44,067 bases of DNA from Gammaproteobacteria bacterium (GTDB lineage Bacteria > Pseudomonadota > Gammaproteobacteria > Thiohalomonadales > Thiohalomonadaceae): NCBI GenBank assembly GCA_015231435.1, contig JADGBN010000011.1, positions 1 to 44,067 of the forward strand, read 5' to 3'. Positions 15,949 to 27,736 of this stretch are shown one piece after another; the stretch's first letter is position 1; each line of letters opens with the position of its first letter. The position numbers and the translations under genes are program-made. The notes beneath the pieces were generated by a model that was given only the letters and a program-made list of their open reading frames with translations, was not told the DNA's origin and ran no database searches.

Positions 15949-16236
15949 GTTGTGGATACCTCTGAGACGATTGAACAGGTTATTTTTCGGCGGAAATTCT
16001 CTGTAGTGTATATGAGTGGCGAGTGAATTTGCCCATTATGATCTGCTTATTGTCGGCGCGTTGAGGATGATTGTGGCATTTTGTCAGTGGCTGACTATTA
16101 GCCAGGCTTGCTGGTTTATAAAATTTTCTTGGGGGAAATATGTTGCTAGTACTCGACTTGATAAAGAACTCTTTGGTAGAGTACGCCATCCGAGGGCATT
16201 GTGCCCCAATACAGAAGAGCCGATAGAATCCATCAG
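15949..16236. other. intergenic region between divergent rsgA and nuoA
   Basis: A 288-nt region expected to hold the rsgA and nuo promoters. It is AT-rich around 16105-16160 (GGTTTATAAAATTTTC). I see no -35/-10 pair good enough to call, and no hairpin or gene. The nuo operon leader could therefore be long or use an activator-dependent promoter. Confidence 0.4.
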
Positions 16237-16593
16237 ATGCTAGAAAACTATCTCCCTGTACTTATCTTTATTGCCGTTGGCCTTGTCTTTGGCGCTTTTA
16301 TGGTGGTTTTGGGTATGATTCTCTCCCCTTCGCGCCCCGATGACGAGAAGTTATCACGCTATGAGTGTGGCTTTGAGGCGTTTGCCGGTGCGCGTAGTGA
16401 GTTTGATGTACGCTTCTATCTGGTAGCCATTCTGTTCATCATTTTTGATCTGGAGATCGCCTTTCTCTTTCCCTGGGCGACAGTGCTGCGTGAACTTGGG
16501 CTGTTTGGTCTGCTGTCGATGACGCTTTTCCTCGCTATTCTGGTGGTCGGCTTCATCTACGAATGGAAGAAGGGAGCGCTACAGTGGGAATAG
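16237..16593 (+). CDS. nuoA: NADH-quinone oxidoreductase subunit A
   Basis: A 118-residue membrane subunit of complex I with three hydrophobic helices (about 6-28, 60-82, 88-108). The loop [15 protein letters not shown], with its redox-state-sensitive Cys, and [23 protein letters not shown] are hallmark sequences. MLENYLP at 16237 is the usual N-terminus; the ribosome binding site is weak. First gene of the 14-gene nuo operon; its end overlaps nuoB by ten bases. Confidence 0.95.
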   Translation: MLENYLPVLIFIAVGLVFGAFMVVLGMILSPSRPDDEKLSRYECGFEAFAGARSEFDVRFYLVAILFIIFDLEIAFLFPWATVLRELGLFGLLSMTLFLAILVVGFIYEWKKGALQWE

Positions 16594-17120
16594 AGGGCAA
16601 GTTTGACGAGGGTTTTGTCACCACCACCCTTGATACGGTAATTAACTGGGCACGTACCGGTTCGATGTGGCCAATGACCTTCGGTTTGGCTTGCTGCGCC
16701 GTCGAGATGATGCATGCCGGGGCGTCGCGTTATGACCTTGACCGTTTCGGCATTATCTTTCGTCCCAGTCCGCGTCAGTCAGATGTGATGATTGTCGCAG
16801 GGACGCTCTGCAATAAAATGGCACCTGCCCTGCGTAAGGTTTATGACCAGATGGCGGAGCCGCGTTGGGTGATCTCCATGGGCTCTTGTGCGAACGGGGG
16901 CGGCTATTATCACTACTCCTATTCGGTGGTGCGCGGTTGCGACCGTATTGTTCCTGTCGATGTCTATGTGCCGGGGTGTCCGCCCACTGCCGAGGCGCTA
17001 CTCTTTGGTATTTTACAGTTGCAGGAGAAGATTCGCCGCAGCAATACCATTGCGCGTTCGAGCACTGTAACCCAAGCGCTGGCTGCTCCTACGAACAGTG
17101 AGGTTGCCGATCATGTCTGA
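16584..17120 (+). CDS. nuoB: NADH-quinone oxidoreductase subunit B
   Basis: A 178-residue peripheral-arm subunit carrying the terminal [4Fe-4S] cluster N2, whose ligands are visible in [12 protein letters not shown] (tandem Cys), MGSCANGGG and [11 protein letters not shown]. Start GTG 16584 has AGGGAG seven bases upstream and gives the standard short N-terminus; an ATG at 16563 lies inside nuoA and is less likely. It passes electrons to quinone at the NuoB-NuoD interface. Confidence 0.95.
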   Translation: MGIEGKFDEGFVTTTLDTVINWARTGSMWPMTFGLACCAVEMMHAGASRYDLDRFGIIFRPSPRQSDVMIVAGTLCNKMAPALRKVYDQMAEPRWVISMGSCANGGGYYHYSYSVVRGCDRIVPVDVYVPGCPPTAEALLFGILQLQEKIRRSNTIARSSTVTQALAAPTNSEVADHV

Positions 17121-17736
17121 GTATTACCGTCAGTTAGGTGAGGCAATTTGTACTGAGCTGACGCTTCCGTCGGAGGCGGCTGTGGTTGCCTTGGGTGAGT
17201 TAACGTTAACGCTTTCGGCAGACCAGATCCTGACGGCGGCACAAACACTGCGTGACCATGCCGCATTTCGCTTTGAACAGCTGATTGATGCCTGTGGTAT
17301 GGATTACAGCAGTTACAGCGATCAGTCAAAGATTGGTAGCCGTTATGCTGTGGTCTACCATCTGCTCTCCATTACCCATAACCATCGCCTGCGGTTGCGT
17401 GTATTTGCAGGCAACGAGATCCCGCGCCTTCCCTCGTTAACATCGGTCTGGCATGCGATTAACTGGTTTGAGCGTGAGGCGTTTGATCTCTTTGGTATTC
17501 TCTTTGAAGGACATCCTGATTTGCGCCGCATTCTGACCGATTATGGATTTATTGGTCATCCGCTGCGCAAGGATTTCCCCGTCTGTGGTCATGTTGAGAT
17601 GCGTTACGATGCGGATAAGGGGCGGGTGGTCTATGAGCCGATCTCCCTTGAACTGCGCAATCAGGTACCCCGTGTGCTGCGTGATGATCACCGCTATTTG
17701 AGTGGCGCCATGAACCGTGAGCAGCAACATGGCTGA
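17113..17736 (+). CDS. nuoC: NADH-quinone oxidoreductase subunit C
   Basis: A 207-residue connecting-arm subunit, separate from NuoD. Family sequences are the mid-protein [46 protein letters not shown] and the C-terminal [12 protein letters not shown] 17113 lies within an 8-nt overlap (ATGTCTGA) with nuoB. In E. coli this domain is fused to NuoD; here it is not. Confidence 0.95.
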   Translation: MSEYYRQLGEAICTELTLPSEAAVVALGELTLTLSADQILTAAQTLRDHAAFRFEQLIDACGMDYSSYSDQSKIGSRYAVVYHLLSITHNHRLRLRVFAGNEIPRLPSLTSVWHAINWFEREAFDLFGILFEGHPDLRRILTDYGFIGHPLRKDFPVCGHVEMRYDADKGRVVYEPISLELRNQVPRVLRDDHRYLSGAMNREQQHG

Positions 17737-18988
17737 TCTGCATAACTATACGATTAACTTTGGTCCGCAACATCCGGCAGCGCATGGCGTGCTGCGTCTT
17801 ATTCTTGAGATGGATGGCGAGGTGATAGAGCGTGCTGATCCGCATATCGGCCTGCTGCATCGTGGTACTGAGAAACTCGCCGAAGAGCGCCACTATTTAC
17901 AGAGTCTCCCCTATATGGATCGTCTCGACTATGTGTCGATGATGAGTAATGAACACGCCTATTGCATGGCGATAGAGAAGATGCTGGCTATCGAAGTGCC
18001 GCTGCGTGCGCAGTATATTCGGGTGATGTTTGATGAGATTACCCGCATTCTTAACCACCTGATGTGGATAGGAACGCACGGACTCGATGTCGGTGCCATG
18101 GCGCTATTCCTCTATGCCTTTCGTGAGCGTGAAGACCTTTTCGACTGTTATGAGGCGGTTTCTGGGGCACGGATGCACGCTGCCTATTATCGTCCGGGCG
18201 GGGTTTACCGTGATCTGCCCGATGCGATGCCACGCTTTGCCAAGGGTGCGACCAAATATCATAGTGCGGATGAGATAGCCCGGCTTAATGATAACCGTCA
18301 AGGCTCGCTGCTCGATTTTATTGCCGATTTCTGCAGCCGTTTTCCCGGTTATGTTGATGAGTATGAGACCCTGCTTACGGATAACCGTATCTGGAAACAG
18401 CGGTTGGTTGATATTGGTATTGTGACGCCGGAGCGGGCGCTGCAGTTAGGTTTTACCGGCCCGATGTTACGCGGCTCTGGTATCGCTTGGGATCTGCGTA
18501 AAAAACAGCCCTATGAAGTTTATGATCGTCTCGATTTTGATATTCCCGTTGGCACCAATGGCGACTGTTATGATCGCTACCTAGTGCGGGTTGAGGAGAT
18601 GCGTCAGTCCAACCGTATTATTCTTCAGTGTGTTGACTGGTTGAGAAAGAACCCAGGTCCGGTGATTGTTGATGATCACAAGGTGGCACCGCCCCCTCGT
18701 GCCGAGGTCAAGAGTGAAATGGAGTCGCTTATTCACCACTTTAAGCTGGTGAGCGAGGGGATTCATATTCCTGAGAGTGAGGCTTACGCCGCCGTCGAGC
18801 ACCCCAAGGGGGAGTTTGGTATCTATCTTGTCTCTGATGGTGCCAATCGTCCCTATCGCCTGAAGATTCGTGCGCCGGGTTTTGCCCACCTTGCCGCTAT
18901 TGATGAGATGGCGCGCGGCCATATGCTTGCCGATGTGGTGGCGATTATCGGGACACAGGATATCGTCTTTGGGGAGATTGACCGCTAA
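17729..18988 (+). CDS. nuoD: NADH-quinone oxidoreductase subunit D
   Basis: A 419-residue 49-kDa-type subunit that forms the quinone pocket with NuoB. The N-terminal [18 protein letters not shown] contains the quinone-binding His region, then [14 protein letters not shown], and a C-terminal [12 protein letters not shown] 17729 gives [13 protein letters not shown] and overlaps nuoC by eight bases (ATGGCTGA). The stop shares one base with the nuoE start. Confidence 0.95.
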   Translation: MADLHNYTINFGPQHPAAHGVLRLILEMDGEVIERADPHIGLLHRGTEKLAEERHYLQSLPYMDRLDYVSMMSNEHAYCMAIEKMLAIEVPLRAQYIRVMFDEITRILNHLMWIGTHGLDVGAMALFLYAFREREDLFDCYEAVSGARMHAAYYRPGGVYRDLPDAMPRFAKGATKYHSADEIARLNDNRQGSLLDFIADFCSRFPGYVDEYETLLTDNRIWKQRLVDIGIVTPERALQLGFTGPMLRGSGIAWDLRKKQPYEVYDRLDFDIPVGTNGDCYDRYLVRVEEMRQSNRIILQCVDWLRKNPGPVIVDDHKVAPPPRAEVKSEMESLIHHFKLVSEGIHIPESEAYAAVEHPKGEFGIYLVSDGANRPYRLKIRAPGFAHLAAIDEMARGHMLADVVAIIGTQDIVFGEIDR

Positions 18989-19512
18989 TGAGTTTACCTG
19001 TCTCTGGTGCTGAGAGTCACCTGATAACCGCTGCTAGCTGTGCGGAGATCGATAAATGGGTTGCTAAATACCCCCCTGAGCGCAAGCAGTCTGCGGTGAT
19101 GGCTGCCCTGCGTATTGTCCAGGAGCAGAACGGTGGCTGGCTTTCAGATGGACTCATTGCTGCGGTTGCCGATTATCTTGGTATGCCTGCGGTTGCCGTC
19201 TATGAGGTGGCTACCTTCTATTCGATGTATCAGCTTGAACCCGTCGGACGCCACAAGATCTCTGTTTGTACCAATATCTCCTGTCTGCTGCGCGGTTCAG
19301 AGACGGTTGTCGCCCATCTTGAGAGGCGTCTTGGCATTAAACTCGGTGAGACGACAGCAGACGGTAAAATTACCCTTAAAGAGGTGGAGTGCCTCGGTGC
19401 CTGTGTGAATGCGCCGATGTTGCAGGTCGGCAAGCGTTATCTGGAGAAGTTAACGCCAGAGACGCTGGATGCACTTCTGGATGATTTGCAGGGAGATCAG
19501 GTAAATGGCTAA
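18988..19512 (+). CDS. nuoE: NADH-quinone oxidoreductase subunit E
   Basis: A 174-residue thioredoxin-like [2Fe-2S] subunit (cluster N1a). Ligand cysteines are visible in [12 protein letters not shown] (residues about 90-101) and [10 protein letters not shown] (about 131-140). The N-terminal part has [18 protein letters not shown] and the [10 protein letters not shown] segment. It works with NuoF and NuoG in the NADH dehydrogenase module. Confidence 0.95.
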   Translation: MSLPVSGAESHLITAASCAEIDKWVAKYPPERKQSAVMAALRIVQEQNGGWLSDGLIAAVADYLGMPAVAVYEVATFYSMYQLEPVGRHKISVCTNISCLLRGSETVVAHLERRLGIKLGETTADGKITLKEVECLGACVNAPMLQVGKRYLEKLTPETLDALLDDLQGDQVNG

Positions 19513-20782
19513 TCAGGTCTGTTTTCGCACGCTGCATCTGCCTGATTCATGGACGATGGCCACTTATGAGAGTGTCGGGGGTTATAGTTCATGGCGTAAA
19601 ATCCTTGCCAGCAAGACCCCAGCGGATGAGATTATCGATACGGTGAAGCGTTCAGCGCTGCGCGGCCGAGGTGGGGCTGCTTTCCCTACCGGTATTAAGT
19701 GGTCATTTATGCCGCGTCAGGCACCCGGTCAGAAGTATATTGTCTGCAACTCCGATGAAGGGGAGCCCGGAACCTGTAAAGATCGCGATATTCTGCGTTA
19801 TAACCCGCATCAGCTCGTGGAAGGGATGGCGATTGCCGGCTATACGATTGGCGCCACTATGGGTTATAACTATATTCGTGGTGAGTTCTGGGAGCCCTAC
19901 GAACGTTTTCAGGCGGCCATTGAAGAGGCGCGTGCGGCAGGTCTGTTGGGTAAAAATATTCTTGGCTCCGGTATCGACTTTGATATTGAGGTGCATCTGG
20001 GTGGCGGCGCCTACGTTTGCGGTGAAGAGACTGCGCTTATCGAATCGATTGAGGGTAAAAAGGGTCAACCCCGTTTTAAACCCCCTTTCCCTGCAGGATT
20101 TGGTCTTTACGGGCGTCCGACAACCATTAACAATACCGAGACCCTCGCCTCTATTCCGGTGATTATGGAGAAGGGGGGGGACTGGTTCCTCGGATTGGGC
20201 AAACCCAATAACGGTGGTGAGAAGCTCTTTTCGGTCTCTGGCCATGTTAATAACCCGGGGAACTTTGAGATCCCGCTCGGCACCCCCTTTAGTGAACTCC
20301 TTGAGATGGCCGGCGGCGTACTCAATGGACATCAGCTGAAGGCGGTGATTCCGGGGGGGAGTTCAACACCGGTGCTTCCAGCAGCAACGGCGCTGCGCAT
20401 GACCATGGATTATGACTCAATTACTGCCGCAGGCTCGATGCTCGGTGCCGGCTCGGTGATTGTGATTGATGAGAGCGCCTGTATGGTCAAGCTGTTGGCG
20501 CGCCTGTCGCACTTCTACTATGAAGAGTCCTGCGGTCAATGTACGCCATGTCGTGAAGGGACCGGTTGGTTAAGCAAGATATTGCACCGCATTGAGCATG
20601 GCGAGGGACGCCCCGGTGATCTTGAGCAGCTTAACCGAGTGGCCAGCCAGATCGAGGGCAATACCATTTGCGCTCTGGGTGATGCCGCAGCGATGCCGGT
20701 GCGTAGCTTTTTGAAACACTTTCACGATGAGTTTGCCTATCACATTGAGCATAAGCGTTGTATGGTCGGAGGACACGGGTGA
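19505..20782 (+). CDS. nuoF: NADH-quinone oxidoreductase subunit F
   Basis: A 425-residue NADH- and FMN-binding subunit with cluster N3. Marks are [15 protein letters not shown] (NADH site, residues about 52-66), [16 protein letters not shown] (FMN site, about 81-96), [15 protein letters not shown] (three cluster cysteines) and [11 protein letters not shown] with the fourth. The start ATG overlaps the nuoE stop by eight bases (ATGGCTAA). Confidence 0.96.
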   Translation: MANQVCFRTLHLPDSWTMATYESVGGYSSWRKILASKTPADEIIDTVKRSALRGRGGAAFPTGIKWSFMPRQAPGQKYIVCNSDEGEPGTCKDRDILRYNPHQLVEGMAIAGYTIGATMGYNYIRGEFWEPYERFQAAIEEARAAGLLGKNILGSGIDFDIEVHLGGGAYVCGEETALIESIEGKKGQPRFKPPFPAGFGLYGRPTTINNTETLASIPVIMEKGGDWFLGLGKPNNGGEKLFSVSGHVNNPGNFEIPLGTPFSELLEMAGGVLNGHQLKAVIPGGSSTPVLPAATALRMTMDYDSITAAGSMLGAGSVIVIDESACMVKLLARLSHFYYEESCGQCTPCREGTGWLSKILHRIEHGEGRPGDLEQLNRVASQIEGNTICALGDAAAMPVRSFLKHFHDEFAYHIEHKRCMVGGHG

Positions 20783-23184
20783 GCAACCTTATCAATATCG
20801 AAATTGATGGCATTACCATGGCGGTGGTTCCCGGCAGTCGGCTGATTGATGTCGCCGATGAGCAGGGGGTCACCATTCCCCGTTTCTGTTACCACAGCAA
20901 GCTCTCACTGGCCGCAAGTTGCCGGATGTGTCTGGTTGAGATTGAACGTGCGCCAAAACCGATGCCCGCCTGTTCGACCACGGTAACCGAGGGGATGAAG
21001 GTCTATACCCGCTCACCCAAGGTGATCGCCTCGCAACGTTCGGTGATGGAGTTTCTGCTGATTAACCATCCCCTTGATTGCCCCGTTTGCGATCAGGGTG
21101 GCGAGTGTGAGCTTCAGGAGATTGCCGTTGGCTACGGTCGTGATGGCTCCGCCTATGGTGAGGTGAAGCGTCAGGTGGTGAATCCTGACCTTGGCGCCTT
21201 AATCGCCACCGATATGAACCGCTGCATTCACTGTACCCGCTGCGTCCGTTTTGGTGATGAGATTGCCGGAATGATGGAGTTGGGCGCGCCGGGACGTGGC
21301 GAACATATGCATATCAGCACCTTTATTCAGGGGAGTGTTGAGTCAGAGCTTTCGGGGAATGTGATTGATCTCTGTCCTGTCGGAGCACTCACCTCCAAAC
21401 CATACCGTTATCGGGCAAGACCGTGGGAGCTGCAAAGCGCCACGACAATCTCGTTACACGATAGTCTCGGTACTCGGATAGTCGTCGATTCACGGCGTGG
21501 CGAGATGATGCGTGTGGTCGCAACAGAGATGAATGACCCCGAGAGTGAGTGCTGGATTTCAGATCGTGACCGCTTCTCCTCGCTGGCGCTTTCTAGTGAA
21601 GATCGCCTTGTGCAGCCGATGATTAAGGTGGATGGCCAGTGGCAGAGCGTCGATTGGGATCGCGCCCTCACCTTTGCCGCCGAGGGGCTGCAAAAGGTGA
21701 TTAATAATTATGGTTCGGACGCCCTCGCGGCGCTTGCTGGACTGACGCAGGTGAATGAAGAGTACTATCTGCTGCAGAAGTTGCTGCGTAGCTTGGGGTC
21801 AAATAATCTCGATCACCGTCTCTATCAGGTTGATTGTAACGATGATGCCACCGCGCCGCTCTATAACGGTTTTGGGCAGTCGCCGCGAGATCTGGAGCGC
21901 AGTGATCTGTTTCTTGTCATTGGCGCTGATCTGCGTCGTGAAATACCCCTGCTGGCGCAGCGTTTGCGCAGTGCAGCGCGTCACGGGGCAACGGTTATGT
22001 CGCTTAATTGTGGGGGCACACCAGAGCGCCGGGTAACGCATCCCGCCGCAGCCCTAGAAATCAACCTGTCGCCACAGGCGCTGGTGGATGAGTTGCTGGC
22101 GATTGCAGCGGCACTGCATCCCTCCACCACTGCGAAAACGCTGACAAAACAGCTGGCGGCGGTGACTGTTAACGAACGGCAACAGCAGATTGCCACCGCA
22201 CTTAAAAACGCTAACCATGCGACACTGCTGCTTGGTGCAGGGGCGCAGAGCCACTCCCAACTGTCACTCATTCGGCAGCTATGCCACGTGATTGCAGCAG
22301 CGACCGGCGCAGTGGTCAGTTTTGCGACGATAGGTGGTAATGCTGCGGGTGCCGCTCTGGCGGGAGTGTTACCGCATCGCAAAGCTGGCGGGGAGCGTCT
22401 GGAGCGTAGTGGTCTTGACTGGCAGCAGATGTTGGCTGCACCGCTGAAAGGCGTGGTGCTGCTGGGCTTGGAGCCTGAACTTGACAGTGTTGATGCCGCC
22501 TCCCTGATGCGCCTGTTAAAAGCCAGCGAGTTTAATCTGCTGCTCACCCCTTTTGCGAGTCCAGCGATGTACGACTATGGTGATGTGTTGCTGCCGATTG
22601 CCACCTGGTTTGAGAGCGCCGGCAGTACGATGAATGGTTATGGTGAGTGGCACCAGATTTCGCCAGCGCTACCCCTTTATGGCGCCGCGCGTCCCGCTTG
22701 GAAAATATTACGCGTTCTTGGCAACTTATTGAATCTTAGCGGATTTTCGCAGATGAGTATTGAGGATTGTCGGCGCGAGTTGCAGGCGGCGAGTGCCGTG
22801 ACGCCCGCTGCGGTGAGGTCAGGGTGTGATGGTGAAATGAGTGCCGCCTATGACGCACCGTCAGCTGTTCTGCCGGCGGCAGGAGAGTTGCAGCGCATTG
22901 CCGCGCTACCGCTTTACCAGAGTGATATGTTGGTACGCCGCTCTGCGGTGCTGCAGCAGGGTGCGATTGCCGCTGAAGCGCAGCAGGTCGCTATCGCGCC
23001 GAGTGATGCCGAGGCGCTGAATCTGGTGGTCGGTAGAGCGGTCGAGTTGTCCCAGGGGAGTGTTACCGCGCAGCTGCCGTGGCAGTTGAGCCGTAACTTG
23101 GCGGCAGGAACCATCTATCTGCCGACAGGGGTAGCTGCCTTGGCGCAGTTTGACCATGGCAATATTGCGGTGCGAGGGGTTTAG
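20779..23184 (+). CDS. nuoG: NADH-quinone oxidoreductase subunit G
   Basis: An 801-residue subunit. The N-terminal ferredoxin-like domain has [18 protein letters not shown] and a fourth Cys in PACSTTV (N1b), [17 protein letters not shown] (N5) and [11 protein letters not shown] (N4), followed by a molybdopterin-oxidoreductase-like domain from about residue 220. The start is GTG 20779 in a GTGA overlap with nuoF, with GGAGG upstream. E. coli NuoG is about 100 residues longer; this length fits many other proteobacteria. The C-terminal 130 residues are Ala/Gln-rich and less conserved. Confidence 0.94.
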   Translation: MSNLINIEIDGITMAVVPGSRLIDVADEQGVTIPRFCYHSKLSLAASCRMCLVEIERAPKPMPACSTTVTEGMKVYTRSPKVIASQRSVMEFLLINHPLDCPVCDQGGECELQEIAVGYGRDGSAYGEVKRQVVNPDLGALIATDMNRCIHCTRCVRFGDEIAGMMELGAPGRGEHMHISTFIQGSVESELSGNVIDLCPVGALTSKPYRYRARPWELQSATTISLHDSLGTRIVVDSRRGEMMRVVATEMNDPESECWISDRDRFSSLALSSEDRLVQPMIKVDGQWQSVDWDRALTFAAEGLQKVINNYGSDALAALAGLTQVNEEYYLLQKLLRSLGSNNLDHRLYQVDCNDDATAPLYNGFGQSPRDLERSDLFLVIGADLRREIPLLAQRLRSAARHGATVMSLNCGGTPERRVTHPAAALEINLSPQALVDELLAIAAALHPSTTAKTLTKQLAAVTVNERQQQIATALKNANHATLLLGAGAQSHSQLSLIRQLCHVIAAATGAVVSFATIGGNAAGAALAGVLPHRKAGGERLERSGLDWQQMLAAPLKGVVLLGLEPELDSVDAASLMRLLKASEFNLLLTPFASPAMYDYGDVLLPIATWFESAGSTMNGYGEWHQISPALPLYGAARPAWKILRVLGNLLNLSGFSQMSIEDCRRELQAASAVTPAAVRSGCDGEMSAAYDAPSAVLPAAGELQRIAALPLYQSDMLVRRSAVLQQGAIAAEAQQVAIAPSDAEALNLVVGRAVELSQGSVTAQLPWQLSRNLAAGTIYLPTGVAALAQFDHGNIAVRGV

Positions 23185-23185
23185 T

Positions 23186-24268
23186 ATGGTTGAGTCAATT
23201 CTCTCGCTGTTAACACTGCTCGGTTTTCCCGACTGGCTGCAAAGTGTGATTATTATCATGCTGAAGATTGTCGTCATTCTTATCCCTCTGCTTACTGCGG
23301 TCGCTTACTTCACCCTTGCCGAGCGTAAGGTTATCGCCTATATGCATGTGCGTATCGGCCCTAACCGTGTCGGTCCGCGTGGTCTGTTGCAGCCGATTGC
23401 GGATGCAGTTAAGTTGATGTTTAAAGAGATTATTATTCCCCATGGGGCAGACAAGGCACTCTTTCTTTTTGCCCCGGTGCTGTCGATGGCACCGGCATTG
23501 GCGGCCTGGGCGGTGATTCCCTTTGAGGCGGAGATGGTGCTGGCGCAGGTTGATGCGAGTCTGCTCTATATTCTTGCGCTCACCTCGATGGGGGTTTATG
23601 GGGTGATTATTGCGGGTTGGGCCTCCAACTCCAAATATGCGCTGCTCGGTGCGATGCGCTCTGCGGCGCAAATTGTCTCCTATGAGATCGCCATGGGCTT
23701 TGCCCTTGTCGGGGTGTTGATGGCCGCTGGCAGTATTAATCTCGGTGAAATTGTCATGGGACAGCAGGGGGGCTTCTGGCACTGGTACTGGCTGCCGCTG
23801 TTTCCGCTCTTTGTCATCTACTTTATTTCCGGTGTGGCGGAGACCAATCGTGCACCGTTTGATGTGGCAGAGGGGGAGTCGGAGATTGTCGCGGGCTTCC
23901 ATGTGGACTATTCGGGAATGGCCTTTGCTGTCTTTTTCCTTGCCGAGTACGCCAATATGATTCTCGTGGCGATGCTCGCGGCGTTAATGTTCCTTGGCGG
24001 TTGGTTGTCACCCTTTGAGGGTATCGGGATATTTGCTGACAGTTGGCTGGCGGCACCCAGTATTCTTTGGTTGCTGGTTAAAACGTCACTCTTTATGTTT
24101 CTCTACCTCTGGTTTCGCGCCACCTTTCCGCGCTATCGCTATGATCAGATTATGCGCCTTGGCTGGAAGGTATTTATTCCGATAACGATTGTCTGGATTC
24201 TCGTCATTGGGGTGGCGATTGTCGCTGAAGTGGGGCCGTGGTTTGCGGCGGGGGTGGCACATGGATAG
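23186..24268 (+). CDS. nuoH: NADH-quinone oxidoreductase subunit H
   Basis: A 360-residue membrane subunit forming part of the quinone channel, with eight or nine hydrophobic helices. Conserved sequences are [20 protein letters not shown] near residues 47-66, [20 protein letters not shown] near 220-240 and [20 protein letters not shown] near 310-330. ATG 23186 starts one base after the nuoG stop. Its end overlaps nuoI by eight bases (ATGGATAG). Confidence 0.96.
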   Translation: MVESILSLLTLLGFPDWLQSVIIIMLKIVVILIPLLTAVAYFTLAERKVIAYMHVRIGPNRVGPRGLLQPIADAVKLMFKEIIIPHGADKALFLFAPVLSMAPALAAWAVIPFEAEMVLAQVDASLLYILALTSMGVYGVIIAGWASNSKYALLGAMRSAAQIVSYEIAMGFALVGVLMAAGSINLGEIVMGQQGGFWHWYWLPLFPLFVIYFISGVAETNRAPFDVAEGESEIVAGFHVDYSGMAFAVFFLAEYANMILVAMLAALMFLGGWLSPFEGIGIFADSWLAAPSILWLLVKTSLFMFLYLWFRATFPRYRYDQIMRLGWKVFIPITIVWILVIGVAIVAEVGPWFAAGVAHG

Positions 24269-24749
24269 TCTGATGCGACTGCTGAAAAGCCTTGCCCTTA
24301 AAGAGCTGTTGGTGGGGATGGGGCTGACCGGACGCTATTTTTTCAAGCGCAAATTTACGGTTCAGTATCCTGAAGAGCGGGCGCCGATCTCGCCGCGTTT
24401 TCGTGGACTGCATGCGCAGCGACGCTATCCCAATGGCGAGGAGCGCTGTATTGCCTGCAAACTGTGTGAAGTGGTCTGCCCGGCGATGGCGATTACCATT
24501 GAGTCGGAACAGCGTGCCGATGGCAGCCGCCGTACCACACGCTACGATATCGACCTGGCAAAATGCATCTTCTGCGGCTTTTGTGAAGAGGCGTGTCCGG
24601 TGGATGCGATTGTCGAGACGCGGATCTACGAGTATCACGCCGAATCACGCGGTGAGCTACTGATGACCAAGGAGCGACTGCTGGCGGTAGGTGATAAACA
24701 TGAGGCGCAAATTGCCGCCGATCGGGAAATTGAGGCGCGCTATCGCTAA
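24261..24749 (+). CDS. nuoI: NADH-quinone oxidoreductase subunit I
   Basis: A 162-residue ferredoxin-type subunit with two [4Fe-4S] motifs, [12 protein letters not shown] (residues about 60-71) and [12 protein letters not shown] (about 99-110), carrying clusters N6a and N6b, and a basic N-terminal amphipathic helix. ATG 24261 gives [18 protein letters not shown] 42-nt gap follows before nuoJ, the first real gap within the operon. Confidence 0.96.
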   Translation: MDSLMRLLKSLALKELLVGMGLTGRYFFKRKFTVQYPEERAPISPRFRGLHAQRRYPNGEERCIACKLCEVVCPAMAITIESEQRADGSRRTTRYDIDLAKCIFCGFCEEACPVDAIVETRIYEYHAESRGELLMTKERLLAVGDKHEAQIAADREIEARYR

Positions 24750-24791
24750 TGGCGATAGTTTTTGTAACGGGGATCAATAGACGGGTTAACC

Positions 24792-25403
24792 ATGATTAGT
24801 TTTGCACAGACGCTCTTCTATCTCTTTTCAGCGATTATTATTTTTGCGGCCTTGCGCGTGGTGACGGTGCGTAATCCGATACATGCAGCGCTCTATTTGG
24901 TGCTGACCTTCTTTACCACGGCGGCGTTGTGGATTTTGCTTGAAGCGGAGTTTCTCGCGATTACCTTGGTACTGGTCTACGTCGGTGCGGTAATGGTGCT
25001 TTTCCTCTTTGTGATTATGATGCTGGATATTGATCTGGCGGTGATGCGTGAGGGGTTTGTGCGCTCGCTGCCGGTGGCCGGGCTGGTAGCGCTGGTGATG
25101 TTGGCGATTATGGTGATGGTTGTTGGACCACAACATTTTGGCATGGCGCTCTATCCTGCGGTGACACCCCATGCTGCCGACTACAGCAATACCCGGGAGT
25201 TAGGTCGGTTGCTCTATACGGTTTATCTCTACCCATTTGAAATAGCGGCGGTTATTCTTCTGGTGGCGATTGTCGCGGCGATTGCCTTAACCCTGCGGCA
25301 GCGCAAGGATAGCCGCTATCAGCAGGTAGAGTTGCAGGTAGCGGTAGAGCGTAATGATCGCCTGCGTATTGTCTCTATGCCCGCCGAGGAGCCACGCCCA
25401 TGA
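24792..25403 (+). CDS. nuoJ: NADH-quinone oxidoreductase subunit J
   Basis: A 203-residue membrane subunit with five hydrophobic helices. The family core is [24 protein letters not shown] near residues 28-51 and [21 protein letters not shown] near 67-87. The polar C-terminal tail after residue 165 ([15 protein letters not shown]) is variable in the family. It overlaps nuoK by four bases (ATGA). Confidence 0.94.
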   Translation: MISFAQTLFYLFSAIIIFAALRVVTVRNPIHAALYLVLTFFTTAALWILLEAEFLAITLVLVYVGAVMVLFLFVIMMLDIDLAVMREGFVRSLPVAGLVALVMLAIMVMVVGPQHFGMALYPAVTPHAADYSNTRELGRLLYTVYLYPFEIAAVILLVAIVAAIALTLRQRKDSRYQQVELQVAVERNDRLRIVSMPAEEPRP

Positions 25404-25705
25404 TTGAACTCTCTGACTATCTAACGGTGGCGGCAATTCTCTTTAGCATCAGTATGGCAGGCATTTTCATTAATCGTAAAAACCTGATCATTCTGCTGAT
25501 GTGCATCGAGTTAATGCTGCTGGCGGTCAATATTAACTTTATCGCCTTCTCCCATTTTCTCGGTAACGCAGACGGGCAGATCTTTGTCTTCTTTATTCTC
25601 ACCGTTGCGGCGGCAGAGGCGGCGATTGGTCTGGCACTGTTGGTGGTACTCTTCCGTCATCGTCAAACAATTAACGTGGCGACCCTTGATGAGCTGCGAG
25701 GATAA
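25400..25705 (+). CDS. nuoK: NADH-quinone oxidoreductase subunit K
   Basis: A 101-residue membrane subunit with three helices. The glutamates used in proton transfer are visible in [16 protein letters not shown] (about residue 36) and [14 protein letters not shown] (about 72). Length and topology are standard. It shares bases with both neighbours: ATGA with nuoJ, and one base with the nuoL start. Confidence 0.95.
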   Translation: MIELSDYLTVAAILFSISMAGIFINRKNLIILLMCIELMLLAVNINFIAFSHFLGNADGQIFVFFILTVAAAEAAIGLALLVVLFRHRQTINVATLDELRG

Positions 25706-27708
25706 TGACGATGTTTAGTGATATGGAAAATCTGACACTGGCCATCGTTCTCGCACCGCTGTTGGGTTCGGCGTTGGCAGGGTTAATGAGTGATACGTTG
25801 GGGCGGAAAGGGGCGCATCGCGTAACCATCACCGGGGTAGCGGTCTCGCTCTTTCTCTCGCTTTACCTTTTTAATCACCTCGTCTTCGCGGGTGGCGCAA
25901 CTATCAATCAGAGTGTCTATACCTGGCTGGTCTCTGATGGTATCCGTTTTGAGGTGGGATTTCTGGTTGACCGCCTGACGGTGTTAATGATGGTTGTCGT
26001 GACCTTTGTCTCACTGATGGTGCATATCTATACCATAGGCTATATGGCCGATGATGCGCACAACTGGCCGCAGGAGAGCCTTGCCGGACGTAACAGTTAT
26101 CAGCGCTTCTTTAGTTATATCTCACTCTTTACCTTCTCGATGTTAATGTTGGTCATGGCCAATAACTTTTTACAGCTCTTCTTTGGCTGGGAGGCGGTTG
26201 GTCTGGTCTCCTATCTGCTGATTGGCTTCTGGTCAGTTCGCGAGAGTGCGATCTACGCCAATTTGAAGGCGTTTCTGGTGAACCGTGTGGGTGACTTTGG
26301 TTTTCTCTTGGGCATTGCAGCGGTGTTGATGTACTTTAACTCCCTCGATTATGTGACGGTATTTGAGAACGCGCACCTGCATAAGGATGTGATGGTCGAG
26401 GTGATTCCTGGTTCTGCGTGGAGTTTAATGACCCTCATCTGCATCCTGCTATTTATTGGTGCCATGGGTAAGTCGGCGCAGTTCCCTCTCCATATATGGC
26501 TGCCCGACTCAATGGAGGGCCCGACCCCGATCTCGGCGCTAATTCATGCAGCGACCATGGTGACCGCAGGTATCTTTATGGTGGCGCGAGTCTCTCCGCT
26601 TTACGAGCTCTCTGAAACCGCGCTGAGCTTTATTATGGTAATTGGTGCGATTACGGCGCTCTTTATGGGCTTTCTTGGTTTGGTGCAAAATGACATTAAG
26701 CGAGTTGTCGCCTACTCAACACTGTCACAGCTCGGTTATATGACCGTTGCGCTTGGTGCCAGTGCCTACGCTGCGGGTATTTTTCATCTAATGACCCACG
26801 CCTTCTTTAAGGCTCTGCTCTTTCTTGCGGCGGGTTCAGTGATTATCGCCATGCATCATGATCAGGATATGCGCAACATGGGCGGCCTGCGTAAGTATCT
26901 GCCAATTACTTGGATTACCTCGTTAATCGGCTCTTTGGCGCTAATTGGCGCACCGGGATTTGCCGGCTTTTTCTCTAAAGATTTGATTATTGAGGCGGTT
27001 GGTCAGTCGCAACTGCCGGGTTCCGGTTTTGCCTATGCAGCGGTGCTGGCGGGGGTATTTATTACCGCGCTCTACAGCTTTCGCATGTATTTTCTTGTCT
27101 TTCATGGCAAGGAGCGGATGGATGAGCATACCCGACACCATCTCCACGAGACGCCCTGGGTGGTCACCCTGCCGCTGATACTGCTGGCAATACCTTCGGT
27201 TGTGATTGGTTACCTAATGGTTGATGAGCTCGCCTTTGGGAGCTTCTTTGCAGGCAGTATCGAGGTTGCCAAGTCACATGATGTGCTCGCGGTGCTGGGT
27301 GCCAATTTTTATGGCGCCTTCGCAATGATTCTTCATGGTCTGCTGACTGCGCCATTCTGGTTGGCGGCTGCAGGGGTGGCGACTGCCTATGTTCTCTATA
27401 TGCGTGCGACTTGGATTCCCGCGATGCTCGCAGAACGCTTCTCTTGGCTGCATCAACTGCTGCTAAATAAGTACCATATGGACAGTTTGGCTGCGGGCAT
27501 CTTTGGCAGTGGCAGTCGTTGGTTAGGAATGGGTTTGTGGCGTTTTGGCGACACGATGGTGATTGATGGCTGGATGGTTAATGGTAGTGCGCGCTCGGTT
27601 GGTTGGGTGGCGTCTGTTCTGCGTCATATACAGTCGGGCTATCTCTTCCACTATGCCTTTACCATGATTCTGGGTCTCCTCGGCCTCTTTCTCTACTTTA
27701 TTGTGTAA
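25705..27708 (+). CDS. nuoL: NADH-quinone oxidoreductase subunit L
   Basis: A 667-residue antiporter-like proton-pumping subunit with the long lateral helix expected at the C-terminus. Conserved features are FFGWEAVGLVSYLLIGFW (key Glu), AMGKSAQFPLHIWLPDSMEG (key Lys), ALIHAATMVTAGIFMVAR and KRVVAYSTLSQLGYM. Two close starts exist (25705 and 25711); the first overlaps nuoK by one base. Confidence 0.96.
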   Translation: MTMFSDMENLTLAIVLAPLLGSALAGLMSDTLGRKGAHRVTITGVAVSLFLSLYLFNHLVFAGGATINQSVYTWLVSDGIRFEVGFLVDRLTVLMMVVVTFVSLMVHIYTIGYMADDAHNWPQESLAGRNSYQRFFSYISLFTFSMLMLVMANNFLQLFFGWEAVGLVSYLLIGFWSVRESAIYANLKAFLVNRVGDFGFLLGIAAVLMYFNSLDYVTVFENAHLHKDVMVEVIPGSAWSLMTLICILLFIGAMGKSAQFPLHIWLPDSMEGPTPISALIHAATMVTAGIFMVARVSPLYELSETALSFIMVIGAITALFMGFLGLVQNDIKRVVAYSTLSQLGYMTVALGASAYAAGIFHLMTHAFFKALLFLAAGSVIIAMHHDQDMRNMGGLRKYLPITWITSLIGSLALIGAPGFAGFFSKDLIIEAVGQSQLPGSGFAYAAVLAGVFITALYSFRMYFLVFHGKERMDEHTRHHLHETPWVVTLPLILLAIPSVVIGYLMVDELAFGSFFAGSIEVAKSHDVLAVLGANFYGAFAMILHGLLTAPFWLAAAGVATAYVLYMRATWIPAMLAERFSWLHQLLLNKYHMDSLAAGIFGSGSRWLGMGLWRFGDTMVIDGWMVNGSARSVGWVASVLRHIQSGYLFHYAFTMILGLLGLFLYFIV

Positions 27709-27736
27709 TTAGGGTCGTTACTTAAGGACGGTATGC

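Noticed and set aside
20779-23184. Truncated NuoG compared with E. coli
   Set aside because: About 800 residues is normal for NuoG in many proteobacteria and all cluster-binding motifs are intact.
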